Shown here: piece by piece, positions 1 through 8,512 of the stretch
How positions within the stretch are numbered: the stretch's first letter is position 1
Layout of the letters: each line of letters begins with the position of its first letter
Assembly: GCA_013822885.1 (NCBI GenBank)
Contig: PNLC01000003.1
Location: forward strand, 1-38,568
Length of the DNA stretch: 38,568 bases
Origin: Bradyrhizobium sp.
Lineage (GTDB): Bacteria; Pseudomonadota; Alphaproteobacteria; Rhizobiales; Xanthobacteraceae
Reading direction: 5' to 3'
The notes under the pieces: generated by a model
What the model was told of the DNA's origin: nothing
What the model saw: the letters and a program-made list of their open reading frames with translations, nothing else
The model's database searches: none
Made by a program: the position numbers and the translations under genes

Positions 1-614
1 AGGGCGAACTGGTCGCTGGCAGTGCCGCGCAAGCCGACGGTGTTCCAGATGTCGGTCCATTCGACGTCTTCGGCGCGGACCAGCATGGTGCGCTCGAGCG
101 GGACGCCGTCGGCATCGCATCTCGGCGAGCCGTCGGGCGCGAAGATCGGGCAATGCGCGCCGAGCCAGGTCGCATGCCGGCCGCCCGAGGCAAAGGACCA
201 GACGCCGGTAACCCGATATCCACCGTCGCATTCGACGGCGCGGACCCGTGGACCGGGGCCCCAAGCCAGCACCGCCCGCGGATCGCCGAAGATCGCCCGC
301 GCTACCGGGAGGTCGAGATAGGCCGCCGACATCGCGCAGCCGCCGGCCTGGCTGAGACACCAGGCCGTCGATGCATCGGCCTTGGCGATGGTTTCGATGA
401 CGTGGAAGAAGGTGACTGGATCGGTTTCGATCCCGTTGGTCGAGCGAGGCAACAACAGGCGGAACAACTGCGCGTCGTGCAGCCGGCCGAGCAGGGCCGG
501 CGGCAGCCGGCGCGCATCTTCGATGTCGTCGGAAGCCGCCGCGATGTCGGCACGGAGGGCCTCTGCCCGTGCGATCACCGCGCGGTCGCCCGCGAGATCA
601 AGCGGCGCGTTCAA
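1..614 (-). CDS. Acyl-CoA dehydrogenase-family protein, N-terminal part (runs off left edge)
   Basis: The reverse strand codes without a stop from about 680 down to position 1, so the gene continues outside the window. The N-terminal helical part of the acyl-CoA dehydrogenase fold is recognisable, including ADASTAWCLSQAGG and near the edge EWTDIWNTVGLRGTASDQF, which is typical of the flavin-containing acyl-CoA dehydrogenase/HpaB-like hydroxylase group. The substrate cannot be told. The start is a problem: the in-frame start offered here is TTG at 614. A better-looking ATG with a purine-rich ribosome site sits at 641-643 but is in another frame and stops after ten codons. A one- or two-base indel near 625-633 may therefore have broken the first codons. 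The family call is firm; the start is not. Confidence 0.8.
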   Translation of the reverse strand, partial: MNAPLDLAGDRAVIARAEALRADIAAASDDIEDARRLPPALLGRLHDAQLFRLLLPRSTNGIETDPVTFFHVIETIAKADASTAWCLSQAGGCAMSAAYLDLPVARAIFGDPRAVLAWGPGPRVRAVECDGGYRVTGVWSFASGGRHATWLGAHCPIFAPDGSPRCDADGVPLERTMLVRAEDVEWTDIWNTVGLRGTASDQFA

Positions 615-643
615 GACCAGTCCCGCCGTACTTTGGTGATCAT

Positions 644-957
644 GTCGTTTCCCCGGGCGGCAGGTATTGTTGAGGGGGGACTTCACCCCGCGTTCCGCCC
701 CGGCGTGAGGCTAACGTGCCGCAGCCGTAAACGGCAAGGCCATGCCGGCGCGAAGCGCGCTTGTGCAGAATCGATCTCGATTGTTGTCCATCCGGCGCGA
801 CGCGCTGCAAAAGGGATTGCCGGCGGGTGGAAAATCTGGTGGACCATCCGACGTCTGGCTTTTCCCGATTGCGATGCGATGCGAGCGCTGCAGCGCACGC
901 GCCGGACATATTTTAAGATTTTGCCGCAAAGTTCTTATTTGACCGGGATCTGACGAG
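644..957. other. Intergenic stretch, no gene seen
   Basis: Between the two divergent genes I see no ORF with coding character on either strand. The stretch presumably holds the promoter of the PilZ gene at its right end. No clear operator was found. Confidence 0.4.
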
Positions 958-1212
958 ATGGAAGAAAAGCGCAAGCATCCGCGAACAGAGGTCGAAGAGC
1001 ATGCCTACGTTTCGTCGGGCGGTTCCGTGATGCGCTGTGTCGTGCGCAACATTTCGCAGGAAGGCGCTGCGATCGATGTCGAGAATCCGGCGTTCGTTCC
1101 GCAACGCTTTCGCCTGGTCATGGCCAAGGATTCCTCGATTGTCCACGAATGCCGCGTCGCCTGGATCCAGAAAAACCGACTGGGCCTGACCTTCGTCGAG
1201 CAGGAACCGTGA
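958..1212 (+). CDS. PilZ-domain protein, likely c-di-GMP receptor
   Basis: This 84-residue protein is a single PilZ domain. PilZ domains bind the second messenger cyclic di-GMP and pass the signal to motility, polysaccharide or envelope functions. Both binding motifs are present: RxxxR as RKHPR (residues 5-9) and the (D/N)xSxxG motif as NISQEG (31-36). The rest has the alternating hydrophobic pattern of the beta barrel, ending in GLTFVE. There is no fused output domain, so it must act through a partner. It stands alone, facing the convergent DsbA-like gene. ATG at 958 is the obvious start. Its partner and process are unknown. Confidence 0.9.
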   Translation: MEEKRKHPRTEVEEHAYVSSGGSVMRCVVRNISQEGAAIDVENPAFVPQRFRLVMAKDSSIVHECRVAWIQKNRLGLTFVEQEP

Positions 1213-1271
1213 TCCCGTGATCAGGGAGCGTAGTTCGTTCACTCGATCCTCAGTTCGCCGCGCCGCGGTCG

Positions 1272-1907
1272 TTATCTGTTCAGCAACGGCTTGATCCGTT
1301 CTTCGAATTCCTCGAACGAGAGCGCTCCCTGGAGGCGCACGCCGTTGATGAAGAAGGTCGGTGTCGAGGTGACCTTCAATTCCTGCGCCGCGTATTGCTG
1401 ATCGGCGTTGAGCTTGTCGAACTGCGTCTGATCCTTCTCGCAGGTCTCGACGTCCTCGACGCTCATGCCGTGCATTTTGCCGACATAGAACAGCGTGTCC
1501 TTGGTCTGTGCCACCAGGCGGTCCTGTAGCTTGAAAAGCATTTCGACCGCGCCGAGATATTTTTCGGGATCGCTCTTGCCGATGCAACGTGCGAGGATCG
1601 AGGCCGCGGCCGCCTTGATGTCGAGGGGAAACTCGCGGAACACGAAGCGCACCTTGCCGGCATCGATGTATTTCGATCGCAACATCGGAAAGACGTTCTG
1701 TCCGAACGCCGCACAGTGCGGACAGGTCAGCGACGAGTATTCGGTAATTGTCACCGGTGCATTTTCTGGCCCGATCGAAATCTCGGGCAAGGACACCGGC
1801 CTTGCGACTGCGGCAGCAATGGCGGACTGCGCGATCGCTGAGCTCGCCAGCGGCGAACATGTGAGGGCGAGGAGGGCTGCGAAGGCGATGTGGCGATAGG
1901 CGTTCAA
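1272..1907 (-). CDS. DsbA-like periplasmic thiol:disulfide oxidoreductase
   Basis: A thioredoxin-fold protein of about 211 residues. It has a Sec signal peptide (hydrophobic stretch after NAYRHIAF, cleavage near SSAIAQ), a redox motif CPHC (Cys62/Cys65 from this start) and the cis-proline loop TSTPTF before the C-terminal helix. The family makes or shuffles disulfide bonds in exported proteins. The short form without a dimerisation domain resembles the thioredoxin_4/DsbA-like group. TTG at 1907 is preferred because GGAG lies six bases upstream and it gives a clean signal peptide; an ATG at 1952 would add 15 residues. The two nearest genes are unrelated, so its clients cannot be inferred. Several Cys-rich secreted proteins lie further right in the window. 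Confidence 0.85.
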   Translation of the reverse strand: MNAYRHIAFAALLALTCSPLASSAIAQSAIAAAVARPVSLPEISIGPENAPVTITEYSSLTCPHCAAFGQNVFPMLRSKYIDAGKVRFVFREFPLDIKAAAASILARCIGKSDPEKYLGAVEMLFKLQDRLVAQTKDTLFYVGKMHGMSVEDVETCEKDQTQFDKLNADQQYAAQELKVTSTPTFFINGVRLQGALSFEEFEERIKPLLNR

Positions 1908-2102
1908 CGTATGCTCCGAACGGAACGTCGGGAGCTGGCGCATTGCCAACATCGCGAGGTGTCCGTAATTTTACGGGTTTGGCCGACGGAATAGCGTCCG
2001 TCGAACGGATCGTGGTTGCTCAGGTTGCCGCGATCGGAGTTGACCGGACGTTTATTGCAATACAATCATGGGGATGAGGAGAATGGAAGTGCGGGGAAGA
2101 GA

Positions 2103-3179
2103 GTGCAAACAGATCCATTCATAGACGATATCTATGAAGCGGCAGTGGTTCCGGAGAAATGGCAGGCGATACTCGATCGTTTAGCGGTAGTGGCGGATGC
2201 CGAAGGTACGTTGCTTTTTGCCGCATGCCCCGGGGAGCCCCGGTGGCTTGCGTCGGAGGCGATCCAAGAGGCGATGAAAGCGTGGATCGGCAGCAAATGG
2301 TATCTCGATAATCCGCGAGGGCAGCGTCTTGTCCCGCGCGAGGATCCGAGGTTTCTGACGGACCTCGATGCGATGACGACCGAGGAGATCAACGCCTCGG
2401 ACTTCTACACCGAATTGCTGCGGCCGCGCGGTCTTGGCTGGTGCGTCGGCACATCGATCCGCTCGCCCGCCGGGGACACCCTGGTGTTTTCTATCGAGAA
2501 GGCTCACGCAAAAGGGCCGGTGCCCCGGGCGGTCGCCGAGCAACTCGACGGCCTGCGGCCGCATCTTGCCCGGGCATCGCTGCTTTCGGGACGGCTCGGG
2601 CTGGACCGGGCGAAATCCACGGTTGCAACGCTGGAGGCGATCGGCCTTCCGGCTGCGGCGCTGGCACCGGATGGCCGCGTGGTCTCTGCCAATGCCGGAT
2701 TTCTTGCCTGCGAGCCGCGTATCCGGATCGGCGCGGGCAACATGATCGAGCTTGCATCGGCTCCGGCGCAGACGCTTCTGATCGAAGCAATCTCGAACAC
2801 AGCAATTGCGTCCGGCCGGATCGGAAAATCGATTCCGGTCCGGGCCGCAGGGGGAGAAGCTGCCTTTGTCGCGCACGTTGTGCCGCTGCGGGGCGGGGCC
2901 CTCGACGTTTTCGCGGGCGCGCTGTCGATTGTCTTCACGACGTCGATGACACCGAGCGCAAGCCCCGCACCGTCATTACTGCAGGCGCTGTTCGATTTGA
3001 CGCCTGCCGAGGCACGAACTGCCGGTCAGATCACCGAAGGAAAATCGATCGAACAAATTTCGTTCGAGAGCGGGATCTCCCATAATACGATTCGAACGCA
3101 TCTGAAATCGGTGTTCCAGAAAACCGGCGTGGAGCGGCAGGCGGAGCTCGTCAGTCTGCTCAGCATATCCTTGAGATGA
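2103..3179 (+). CDS. LuxR-type helix-turn-helix transcriptional regulator
   Basis: About 358 residues with a C-terminal LuxR/GerE DNA-binding domain. LTPAEARTAGQITEGKS begins the helix-turn-helix and ISHNTIRTHLKSVFQKTG is the recognition helix. The N-terminal 290 residues contain PAS/GAF-like sequence (ALAPDGRVVSANAGFL) but no recognisable autoinducer or receiver domain, so the signal is unknown. This layout is common among orphan rhizobial LuxR proteins. GTG at 2103 (VQTDPFIDD) is chosen because purine-rich GGGGAAGAGA lies just upstream; an upstream TTG at 2016 would add 29 residues of poor quality. It sits 123 nt before the aminotransferase gene, which it could control. Confidence 0.82.
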   Translation: MQTDPFIDDIYEAAVVPEKWQAILDRLAVVADAEGTLLFAACPGEPRWLASEAIQEAMKAWIGSKWYLDNPRGQRLVPREDPRFLTDLDAMTTEEINASDFYTELLRPRGLGWCVGTSIRSPAGDTLVFSIEKAHAKGPVPRAVAEQLDGLRPHLARASLLSGRLGLDRAKSTVATLEAIGLPAAALAPDGRVVSANAGFLACEPRIRIGAGNMIELASAPAQTLLIEAISNTAIASGRIGKSIPVRAAGGEAAFVAHVVPLRGGALDVFAGALSIVFTTSMTPSASPAPSLLQALFDLTPAEARTAGQITEGKSIEQISFESGISHNTIRTHLKSVFQKTGVERQAELVSLLSISLR

Positions 3180-3302
3180 CTCGCTGAATGCGTCCCTGAC
3201 TTCCCTTGTCGCTGGCCGCGCGCAATGGTTTGATGCAGCATGACGCCCCGCACGGCGTCAAAGCGGACCCGTCGTCTGCTCCCCGACAAGCAAGAGAACG
3301 CC

Positions 3303-4565
3303 ATGACCAAACACACGGCGCTGGTGAGCGAAACGCAGACGATGGATGCCATGTTGCGCGCACGGGCCGCGCGGGTCGTTCCCGGCGGCATGTGGGGTCA
3401 TCTGAATGCCGCACGGCTTCCGGAAGGTTATCCGCAGTTTTTCGCATCCGCGGAAGGTTGCCGGGTGCGCGACGTCGACGGGCGCGAGTATGTCGACTTC
3501 ATGTGCAGCTGGGGGCCCGTGCTGCTCGGTCATCGGCATCCCGTAGTTCAGGCGGCGGCCGAAGCGCAGGCCGCCAGCGGAGATTGCCTCAACGGTCCCG
3601 GCGAAGTCATGGTGGAGCTTGCCGAGGATTTTGTCGCCATGGTGCCGCACGCGGACTGGGCGATGTTTCAAAAGAACGGCGGCGATGCAACGACGGGATG
3701 CGTGACGATCGCCCGCGCTGGCACCGGGCGGCGCAAGGTGCTGGTCGCGCGCGGCAGCTATCACGGCGCGCTGCCATGGTGTTCGCCGAGCGTTGCGGGT
3801 GTGACGACCGAGGATCGCGCGCACCTCCTGCACTTCGAATATAACGACGTCGAGAGCCTGCAGGCGGCGGTCAATGAAGCAGGCAAGGATCTCGCCGCGA
3901 TCCTGGTGACGGCTTTCCGCCACGACATGGGACGCGATCTCGAGCTGCCAACCCGGGAATTTGCGCATGCCGCACGCGCGGCCTGCGATGCCGCCGCCGC
4001 CGCGCTGATCATCGATGAGGTGCGGACCGGCCTGCGCCTCGATACCAGGGGAAGCTGGGAGGCGCTTGGCGTTCGTCCGGACCTGTGCGCCTGGAGCAAG
4101 GCGATCGCCAACGGATATGCGCTGGCGGCTATAACGGGCAATGATCGTTTTCGCGAAGCCGCCACCAAGGTGTTCATGACCGGTTCGTTCTGGTGCGGCG
4201 CGGTGGCGATGGCGGCTTCCCGTGCCACGCTCAGGATCGCGCGCGTGACCGATGTGCCCGGGCACATTCGCGCGATGGGCATGCGGTTACGCGAGGGGCT
4301 GGCTTTGCTGGCAAGCCAGAACGGCATCGCGATCCGCCAGAGCGGCCCGCCGCAGATGCCGCTGATGCTGTTCGACGCTGACCCTGACGCGGCAAAGGGC
4401 CGAGCGTTCTGCTCCGCGGCGCTACGCCATGGCGCCTTCTTTCATCCGCAGCACAACATGTTCCTGTCAGCGGCCCATCAGGCTGCAGATATCGACGAGG
4501 CTCTGGAAGCGGCATCGCATGGATTCAAGGCCGTCCTTGACCTGAACAGCAGGGCCGGGCGGTAA
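3303..4565 (+). CDS. Class III PLP-dependent aminotransferase (glutamate-1-semialdehyde aminomutase-like)
   Basis: 420 residues with the class III aminotransferase layout: an N-terminal substrate loop (VPGGMWGHLNAARLPEG), the glycine-rich YVDFMCSWGPVLLGHRHP, the aspartate that contacts the pyridoxal ring in IIDEVRTGLR, and the Schiff-base lysine in WSKAIANGY (about Lys266). It resembles glutamate-1-semialdehyde 2,1-aminomutases. However, many such paralogues act on other amino acids, so a role in haem synthesis should not be assumed. ATG at 3303 has AGAGAA upstream and begins the conserved part; ATG at 3240 is an alternative. It follows a LuxR regulator on the same strand. Confidence 0.88.
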   Translation: MTKHTALVSETQTMDAMLRARAARVVPGGMWGHLNAARLPEGYPQFFASAEGCRVRDVDGREYVDFMCSWGPVLLGHRHPVVQAAAEAQAASGDCLNGPGEVMVELAEDFVAMVPHADWAMFQKNGGDATTGCVTIARAGTGRRKVLVARGSYHGALPWCSPSVAGVTTEDRAHLLHFEYNDVESLQAAVNEAGKDLAAILVTAFRHDMGRDLELPTREFAHAARAACDAAAAALIIDEVRTGLRLDTRGSWEALGVRPDLCAWSKAIANGYALAAITGNDRFREAATKVFMTGSFWCGAVAMAASRATLRIARVTDVPGHIRAMGMRLREGLALLASQNGIAIRQSGPPQMPLMLFDADPDAAKGRAFCSAALRHGAFFHPQHNMFLSAAHQAADIDEALEAASHGFKAVLDLNSRAGR

Positions 4566-4655
4566 GGATCCGCGTTGTCCATTCAAAGATGAGCGTCAGC
4601 TTGACCAACGGATCGCTTTGGAGTTGCATCGTGTCTGGATGCTTCGGGCGCGACC

Positions 4656-4967
4656 ATGGCCAAAACGATTACACTCAGTGCAGGCCTCACCTGGCCCGAC
4701 GTAAAGAACGATTTCATCCTTCGACACGACGGGCTTGCCATCGGCCGGATACGGCAGGATGGAGGCACCTGGAAGTGGCAGATCACCATGCCAATGACAA
4801 TGCCGCTCTGGGCCCACGGGACCGCCGATAGCCTCGAGGAATCGAAGAGGGCCTTCGCCGCAGCCTGGGGAAGGCTCCTGAACGAAACCAGCGAGGAACG
4901 TCTCGAACGCGCATGGGAACTGGAGCGTGCGGTAGAGGCGCGGCAACAGCGACGGGATGCCCGCTAG
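4656..4967 (+). CDS. Small conserved-type hypothetical protein
   Basis: A 103-residue soluble protein with no signal peptide or membrane segment. The centre has a beta-like, Trp-rich stretch (GGTWKWQITMPMTMPLW) and the C-terminal third is a charged helix (LEESKRAFAAAWGRLL to ELERAVEARQQR). It looks like a real gene from its start at ATG 4656 and codon pattern. I recall similar short proteins in Bradyrhizobium but know no function. Its stop overlaps the end of the convergent secreted-protein gene by a few bases. Confidence 0.65.
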   Translation: MAKTITLSAGLTWPDVKNDFILRHDGLAIGRIRQDGGTWKWQITMPMTMPLWAHGTADSLEESKRAFAAAWGRLLNETSEERLERAWELERAVEARQQRRDAR

Positions 4968-5383
4968 ATCTTTTGCTGTGCGCCTACGTCAGTGACGATC
5001 ACAGTGATTTTCTGGATCTCAGTGCGGCCGCCGACGAACTTCACTTCGATGGTCAGAAAGTCATTGCCGACGAAATCCGGAGGCGACTTATAGAAGGCGA
5101 CATAGGCCGGTACTTCCAGTGCAAGGCAGGCCTTGTAGTTGGTGGCCTTTACCCTCCCGCTCTTCAGCACGACCTTTCCTGAAGCCGGCGGACTGACTAA
5201 CCGAATTGTCGGTAGTGGCCCAGATGTGCAGTCGGGCCGAACGTTGATGTAGACACCGATCCGTGTGTCCTTGTTCGGGAAGGATTTTACCGATCGTTCG
5301 ACGACTTGGGATTGTCCCTCTGCACTCGCACCGGTTGTGGTTGCGGCCAGAACTAGCGCGACAATGGAACCAACTACCTTCAT
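4964..5383 (-). CDS. Secreted protein of unknown function
   Basis: About 139 residues with a clear Sec signal peptide (hydrophobic VVGSIVALVLAATTTGASA, cleavage after ASA). The mature part is rich in beta-strand patterns, with two cysteines (PDCTSG and YKACLAL) that could form a disulfide. I recognise no family with certainty. The body, with repeated hydrophobic alternation and VGNDFLTIEV near the end, suggests an Ig-like or beta-sandwich periplasmic domain. The start is ATG 5383, with AAGGA upstream. Confidence 0.7.
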   Translation of the reverse strand: MKVVGSIVALVLAATTTGASAEGQSQVVERSVKSFPNKDTRIGVYINVRPDCTSGPLPTIRLVSPPASGKVVLKSGRVKATNYKACLALEVPAYVAFYKSPPDFVGNDFLTIEVKFVGGRTEIQKITVIVTDVGAQQKI

Positions 5384-5883
5384 CAAGGGTCCTTCGGCCG
5401 CCAGCGAAGTTGGCGAACCCGAGGCAAGTCGCTCATTTCAAAGCCTTTTTCAAGGCGCGCGGCAGTGGTTCGAATTTACCACAGACCAGGTAAAAAGCAC
5501 GACTTAACCAGTTGATTTTGTTGGCCGCAGCTTCGGTTAAACCAAGTTTGGCGAAGCGAGCATAAGAACCGTCTCTAGCTCTATTTGGGTCGCAACCGTT
5601 AGATAAGTGTTTGGAAGGATACGCCTTTTTGCTATATTGAAAGAGTACAACGACGAGCCGTCGCCTCGACGTCGCTGATCGATGAGCCAAGGATCTCTCC
5701 GGCTGTTGCGAGGCGAGCGTTCTCGATCGATCATATTTTTCTGCTTTCGACTGACGACCCTGCGGTCGCTCCCTGTGCGGTCATCAGGCAACGCGCAACA
5801 TCGCACTTGCGTTGGCCTTGCTGGATTTGGCTCGGTCGAGGAGTTAGGGTTCGGAGCGGGCGCCTTTTCAAGGAGGTTCGACC
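5384..5883. other. Long intergenic region without a convincing gene
   Basis: About 500 bases. Short open frames occur on both strands, but none has a convincing start, ribosome site or recognisable motif. One reverse-strand frame at 5433-5690 ends in a Lys-rich tail and could be a small gene, but I cannot support it. The right end carries the AAGGAGG ribosome site of the next gene. Confidence 0.35.
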
Positions 5884-6132
5884 ATGACGCGACACCTTGT
5901 TTTCGCGATCACTCTGATAGCCGCCGGATTGTTTCTGAACGCTCCGGGAGCAGCACAGCAATGGCGATGTGAGGACCGAGGCGCAAATTGCCTGGGCAGA
6001 TGTACCGACCGGGCAGGAGGGGCAGGCGACTGGGGTGCCCGTCAGAGCCATTGTGTGCGCTGCGACCGGCGGCTGATCAAATGCGTGAGCAACGCGACCG
6101 TCCGTCTGACCCGGCATTCGGCCGCACCCTAG
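5884..6132 (+). CDS. Small secreted cysteine-rich protein
   Basis: 82 residues with a strong ribosome site (AAGGAGG, 7 bases before ATG 5884). The signal peptide is RHLVFAITLIAAGLFL to GAAQ, followed by a mature domain of about 55 residues with six cysteines (WRCED, ANCLGRC, SHCVRC, LIKCVS). The even cysteine number and export signal suggest a disulfide-stabilised periplasmic or secreted domain. It could also bind a metal. I do not recognise a family. Confidence 0.68.
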   Translation: MTRHLVFAITLIAAGLFLNAPGAAQQWRCEDRGANCLGRCTDRAGGAGDWGARQSHCVRCDRRLIKCVSNATVRLTRHSAAP

Positions 6133-6325
6133 CTAGTCGGATCACAAGCAGCGCCAAGCCCGACGTTATCTGTTCAAGAATTTCGAAACGCAATCGAGAC
6201 GCAATACAGAACAAACAGAAGCCCCAGGCCGCGCACGCCGCTGCACTTTCTTAACCGCTGCTCTGTATCTTGACAGTAATCGCGGATTGCTCCCAAGGCC
6301 CGCGAGATTTTTGTAACCGCGTAGG

Positions 6326-6353
6326 AAGCCCGTCGACTCAACCCGGCGGGCTT
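6326..6353. terminator. Hairpin, possible transcription terminator
   Basis: AAGCCCG at 6326-6332 pairs perfectly with CGGGCTT at 6347-6353 around a 14-base loop, followed by CTTTGG. It lies about 190 bases after the Cys-rich gene. The T-tract is weak, so this is only a possible terminator. Confidence 0.4.
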
Positions 6354-6686
6354 CTTTGGCTATGGGAACGGTTTGACTGCTTCGCAGTTGTCTTCGCGGC
6401 GACGGAATCTTGCGAGGAGCTGGACAGTCCCGGCATCAGGCCATGCGGCGTAACGCCCGCGTGGCCTTTGTCTTGTGGGGGGCGGGGCCGCCTCGAGGGC
6501 ACGAAGCGACCCCTGATCGCACAGTACGCAGGCCATACTGGGGGCGGCCAATCTGCGCGACTGCGGCCACGCTAGGCTTGTTTGAGCCGTCCGCAACGAA
6601 AGTCGCGCATTAAGCTTGATGTCCGCCATGGAGGTTAATTCTGGAACCGGCCTCCGACATGCCTCATTCGGACCACGGTAAACGCG

Positions 6687-6718
6687 AAAGCCCCGCCTTG
6701 GGGGGAGCGGGGCTTTCA
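6687..6718. terminator. Strong 11-bp GC-rich hairpin
   Basis: GAAAGCCCCGC (6687-6697) and GCGGGGCTTTC (6708-6718) form a perfect 11-bp stem with a 10-base loop. The AAAG/CTTT base of the stem gives short T runs in either reading direction. It sits about 160 bases past the stop of the small gene that ends at 6878 on the minus strand, and could end transcripts from either side. Confidence 0.55.
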
Positions 6719-6877
6719 ATGTGGGCTTGCGAGGCTTGGGGAACCTCGGATGTAAGTCCGGCCCACCGCTCAAAGGTTCAACGAGCAGCAGGTCGGAGAC
6801 ATGAATTATTTGCTTAAGGCCGGACAGACGGCCGCTCGCAGCGCGCGCACTACCTTGCGCAATGGTCGCCAACCTGC

Positions 6878-7048
6878 CTAGTCGGTCCAGATGCGCTCGC
6901 CGCACCGGCATTCGAACATGTGGATGACAGCCCCCGTGTCGGAAATAACCACTGCCCTGACATGCCGGAGTTTTTCGTCGCAGAAGCGGCAGGTCTTGGT
7001 GGCCTGGTCCACGACGGTCGCAATCTTCTCGGCACGAAATAGCTCCAT
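6878..7048 (-). CDS. Small zinc-ribbon-like protein
   Basis: 56 residues starting MELFRAEKI at ATG 7048, which has GAGGGGA seven bases upstream. The residues contain two cysteine pairs, CRFC and CRC, about 30 residues apart, separated by a beta-rich stretch (VRAVVISDTGAVIHMF). Four cysteines in this spacing suggest a small zinc ribbon, cytoplasmic and without a signal peptide. An upstream ATG at 7111 would add 21 residues but lacks a ribosome site. I recall similar small proteins in Bradyrhizobium genomes; no function is known to me. Confidence 0.65.
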   Translation of the reverse strand: MELFRAEKIATVVDQATKTCRFCDEKLRHVRAVVISDTGAVIHMFECRCGERIWTD

Positions 7049-7548
7049 GGCGCTCCCCTCAAACGGCAAGGCAGGATCGTGCATTGGGGACGGGTAAAAG
7101 TGGTAATCCATCGGCCGTTTAGGGCCACTTTTAAGGCGATGACGATAAGTACGAACGGGATCAGCACAGCGGCAGTACTGATCCGCATCGTGGATACGTA
7201 TCCCTCGTCACGAAAAAATAAATAATATCAAATCGTTAGGCGGAGTGTTGGCGGAAGGGGTGGGATATCAATCAATGCAAGAAACCTTTGTGCTGCAGTC
7301 ATTTCAAAGATGCACGCCGCACAAGGGTACGGCTCAGGGTACGGGCAGGCGAGATCGACGGGAAACGGGGGCAGCGTGCGCCCATTCGGACCCGGCGCTA
7401 CCACGTAGCCCGGCGGGCGAACGCCTCTCAGCGACCGCTCCAGCCCCACCCGATGAGAGCTGGCGGCCCGCACCTGACCCGGTCTGGGCTGCCGGGCAAA
7501 TCGTGACTGACCACGAATTTCATATTTTGAGCGGGTGGCGCTACGCTT
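7049..7548. other. Intergenic region, no supported gene
   Basis: A Pro-rich reverse frame at 7228-7473 is open but has no ribosome site or family resemblance, so I do not call it. There is an AT-rich patch near 7205-7235 (AAAAAATAAATAATATC) that could be a promoter region. Nothing else is clear. Confidence 0.35.
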
Positions 7549-7776
7549 TTAACTGCAAGAAGTCACGGGGTGGTGCGCCCCGTTAAACGGGCCAACGAAG
7601 ACCTTCTGTCCCTTTTTGCACTGTCCCCGGCAGACATTGGCCGCCTCGGTGCATTTCTTAATGTCGCCCATCGGATCATGCGTGACCGTCTTGCTGCTAA
7701 TGCAGGTCTGTCGCCACTGGGTGCGATTATCAGCAAATGCACCGGAGCTGGGCAGCAGAAAGCTCGCCACCGCCAA
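7549..7776 (-). CDS. Small secreted Cys-containing protein, start region possibly damaged
   Basis: About 75 residues. The N-terminus is a short signal peptide (VASFLLPSSGAFA). The mature part has four cysteines (QTCISS, KKCTEA, NVCRGQCKKG, with another in the final TSCS) and looks like a small disulfide protein. The only in-frame starts are TTG 7776 and a nearby GTG. An ATG with GGGGGAAAC upstream lies a few bases further back (about 7780) but is one base out of frame. Adding a single base would give a better start, so the gene may carry a recent one-base loss. The family is unknown. Confidence 0.5.
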   Translation of the reverse strand: MAVASFLLPSSGAFADNRTQWRQTCISSKTVTHDPMGDIKKCTEAANVCRGQCKKGQKVFVGPFNGAHHPVTSCS

Positions 7777-7817
7777 AGCATTTCAGTTTCCCCCTTCCGA
7801 CTAACCGACGCAGCCAC

Positions 7818-8230
7818 CCTGACCGCTTTACCGGCGCGACGCTATGGGTAAAGGCTTCGGCAGCAACGAAGTTCGCCTCCCTCCGCCTTGCGCTAAATGA
7901 CGCTGCACTGCCAAGGATCGCATTGCGGCTTCGTCGGTGATCGAAGCCGATGTTGAACCGCTTCATGACCCGTCCCGAGCCCGGCGTCTTGGAGGGCCGC
8001 CGGGATGCGAAAACATGAACTGGTAAAGGAATGAGGGTATCGAACAGGGAAAAAGCGGCAACGTCTGCACTGTGGCGTGCGTAACCTGAGTTTCGTCGTA
8101 AGCCGAGATGACGAGGACCTATTGCATTAAGCGGCGCGGCACTAAGGTCGCTATAAAGCGGCTTGCCTGCCACAGCTGGACTAGCGTGCGTCCCGAAGAG
8201 AGTCGTTCGGCTTGTTGCAGGGCATCGGCG
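7818..8230. other. Intergenic region, no supported gene
   Basis: About 410 bases. A reverse frame continuing from 8173 overlaps the secreted-protein gene out of phase and is judged a shadow. No other structure stands out. Confidence 0.35.
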
Positions 8231-8296
8231 TCATCGACCTATGCGCTCCAGAACAACGCCGTCGGGTCCTAGGAAATAGATGCTGTACTCTTGCAT
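8231..8296 (-). pseudogene. Relic of a glyoxalase/VOC-family C-terminus
   Basis: The reverse strand reads YSIYFLGPDGVVLERI then a stop at 8231-8233, which matches the C-terminal strand of vicinal-oxygen-chelate (glyoxalase/bleomycin-resistance) proteins: xxYFxDPDGxxxEL. A stop codon lies a few codons upstream in the same frame (TTT TGA), and nothing upstream resembles the rest of the domain. It is therefore read as a fragment left by deletion. Confidence 0.45.
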
Positions 8297-8512
8297 GCGC
8301 GACCAGCCCGAATGGGTTCAAAAGTTAGCCCGGAGCGGTCCGTCAGGCACGATCGCTCGTGTCTGTTTATCAGGCTGGGCCCGAACTTTCTACACTCGGG
8401 TCTGGCGATGCCTTCCTACGGCGGGCTGAATTCTTCGGATCAGCCGCGAGGACTTTGCATTCCGCCGCAAACGCTTTGCATTGTTCAGCTTTGGACATTT
8501 TGCCCTTTCAAA

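Larger units (their letters stand above)
6133..6877. other. Long intergenic region with two hairpins
   Basis: About 745 bases without a gene I can support. Open frames here lack ribosome sites and coding character. The notable structures are the two GC-rich hairpins at 6326-6353 and 6687-6718. Confidence 0.4.

Noticed and set aside
2181-2876. Reverse-strand open frame across the LuxR regulator
   Set aside because: It lies wholly inside a recognised gene and its Arg/Pro/Cys-rich composition is that of an antisense frame.
7228-7473. Reverse-strand Pro-rich 81-residue frame
   Set aside because: There is no ribosome site, no domain, and composition is typical of chance frames in GC-rich DNA.
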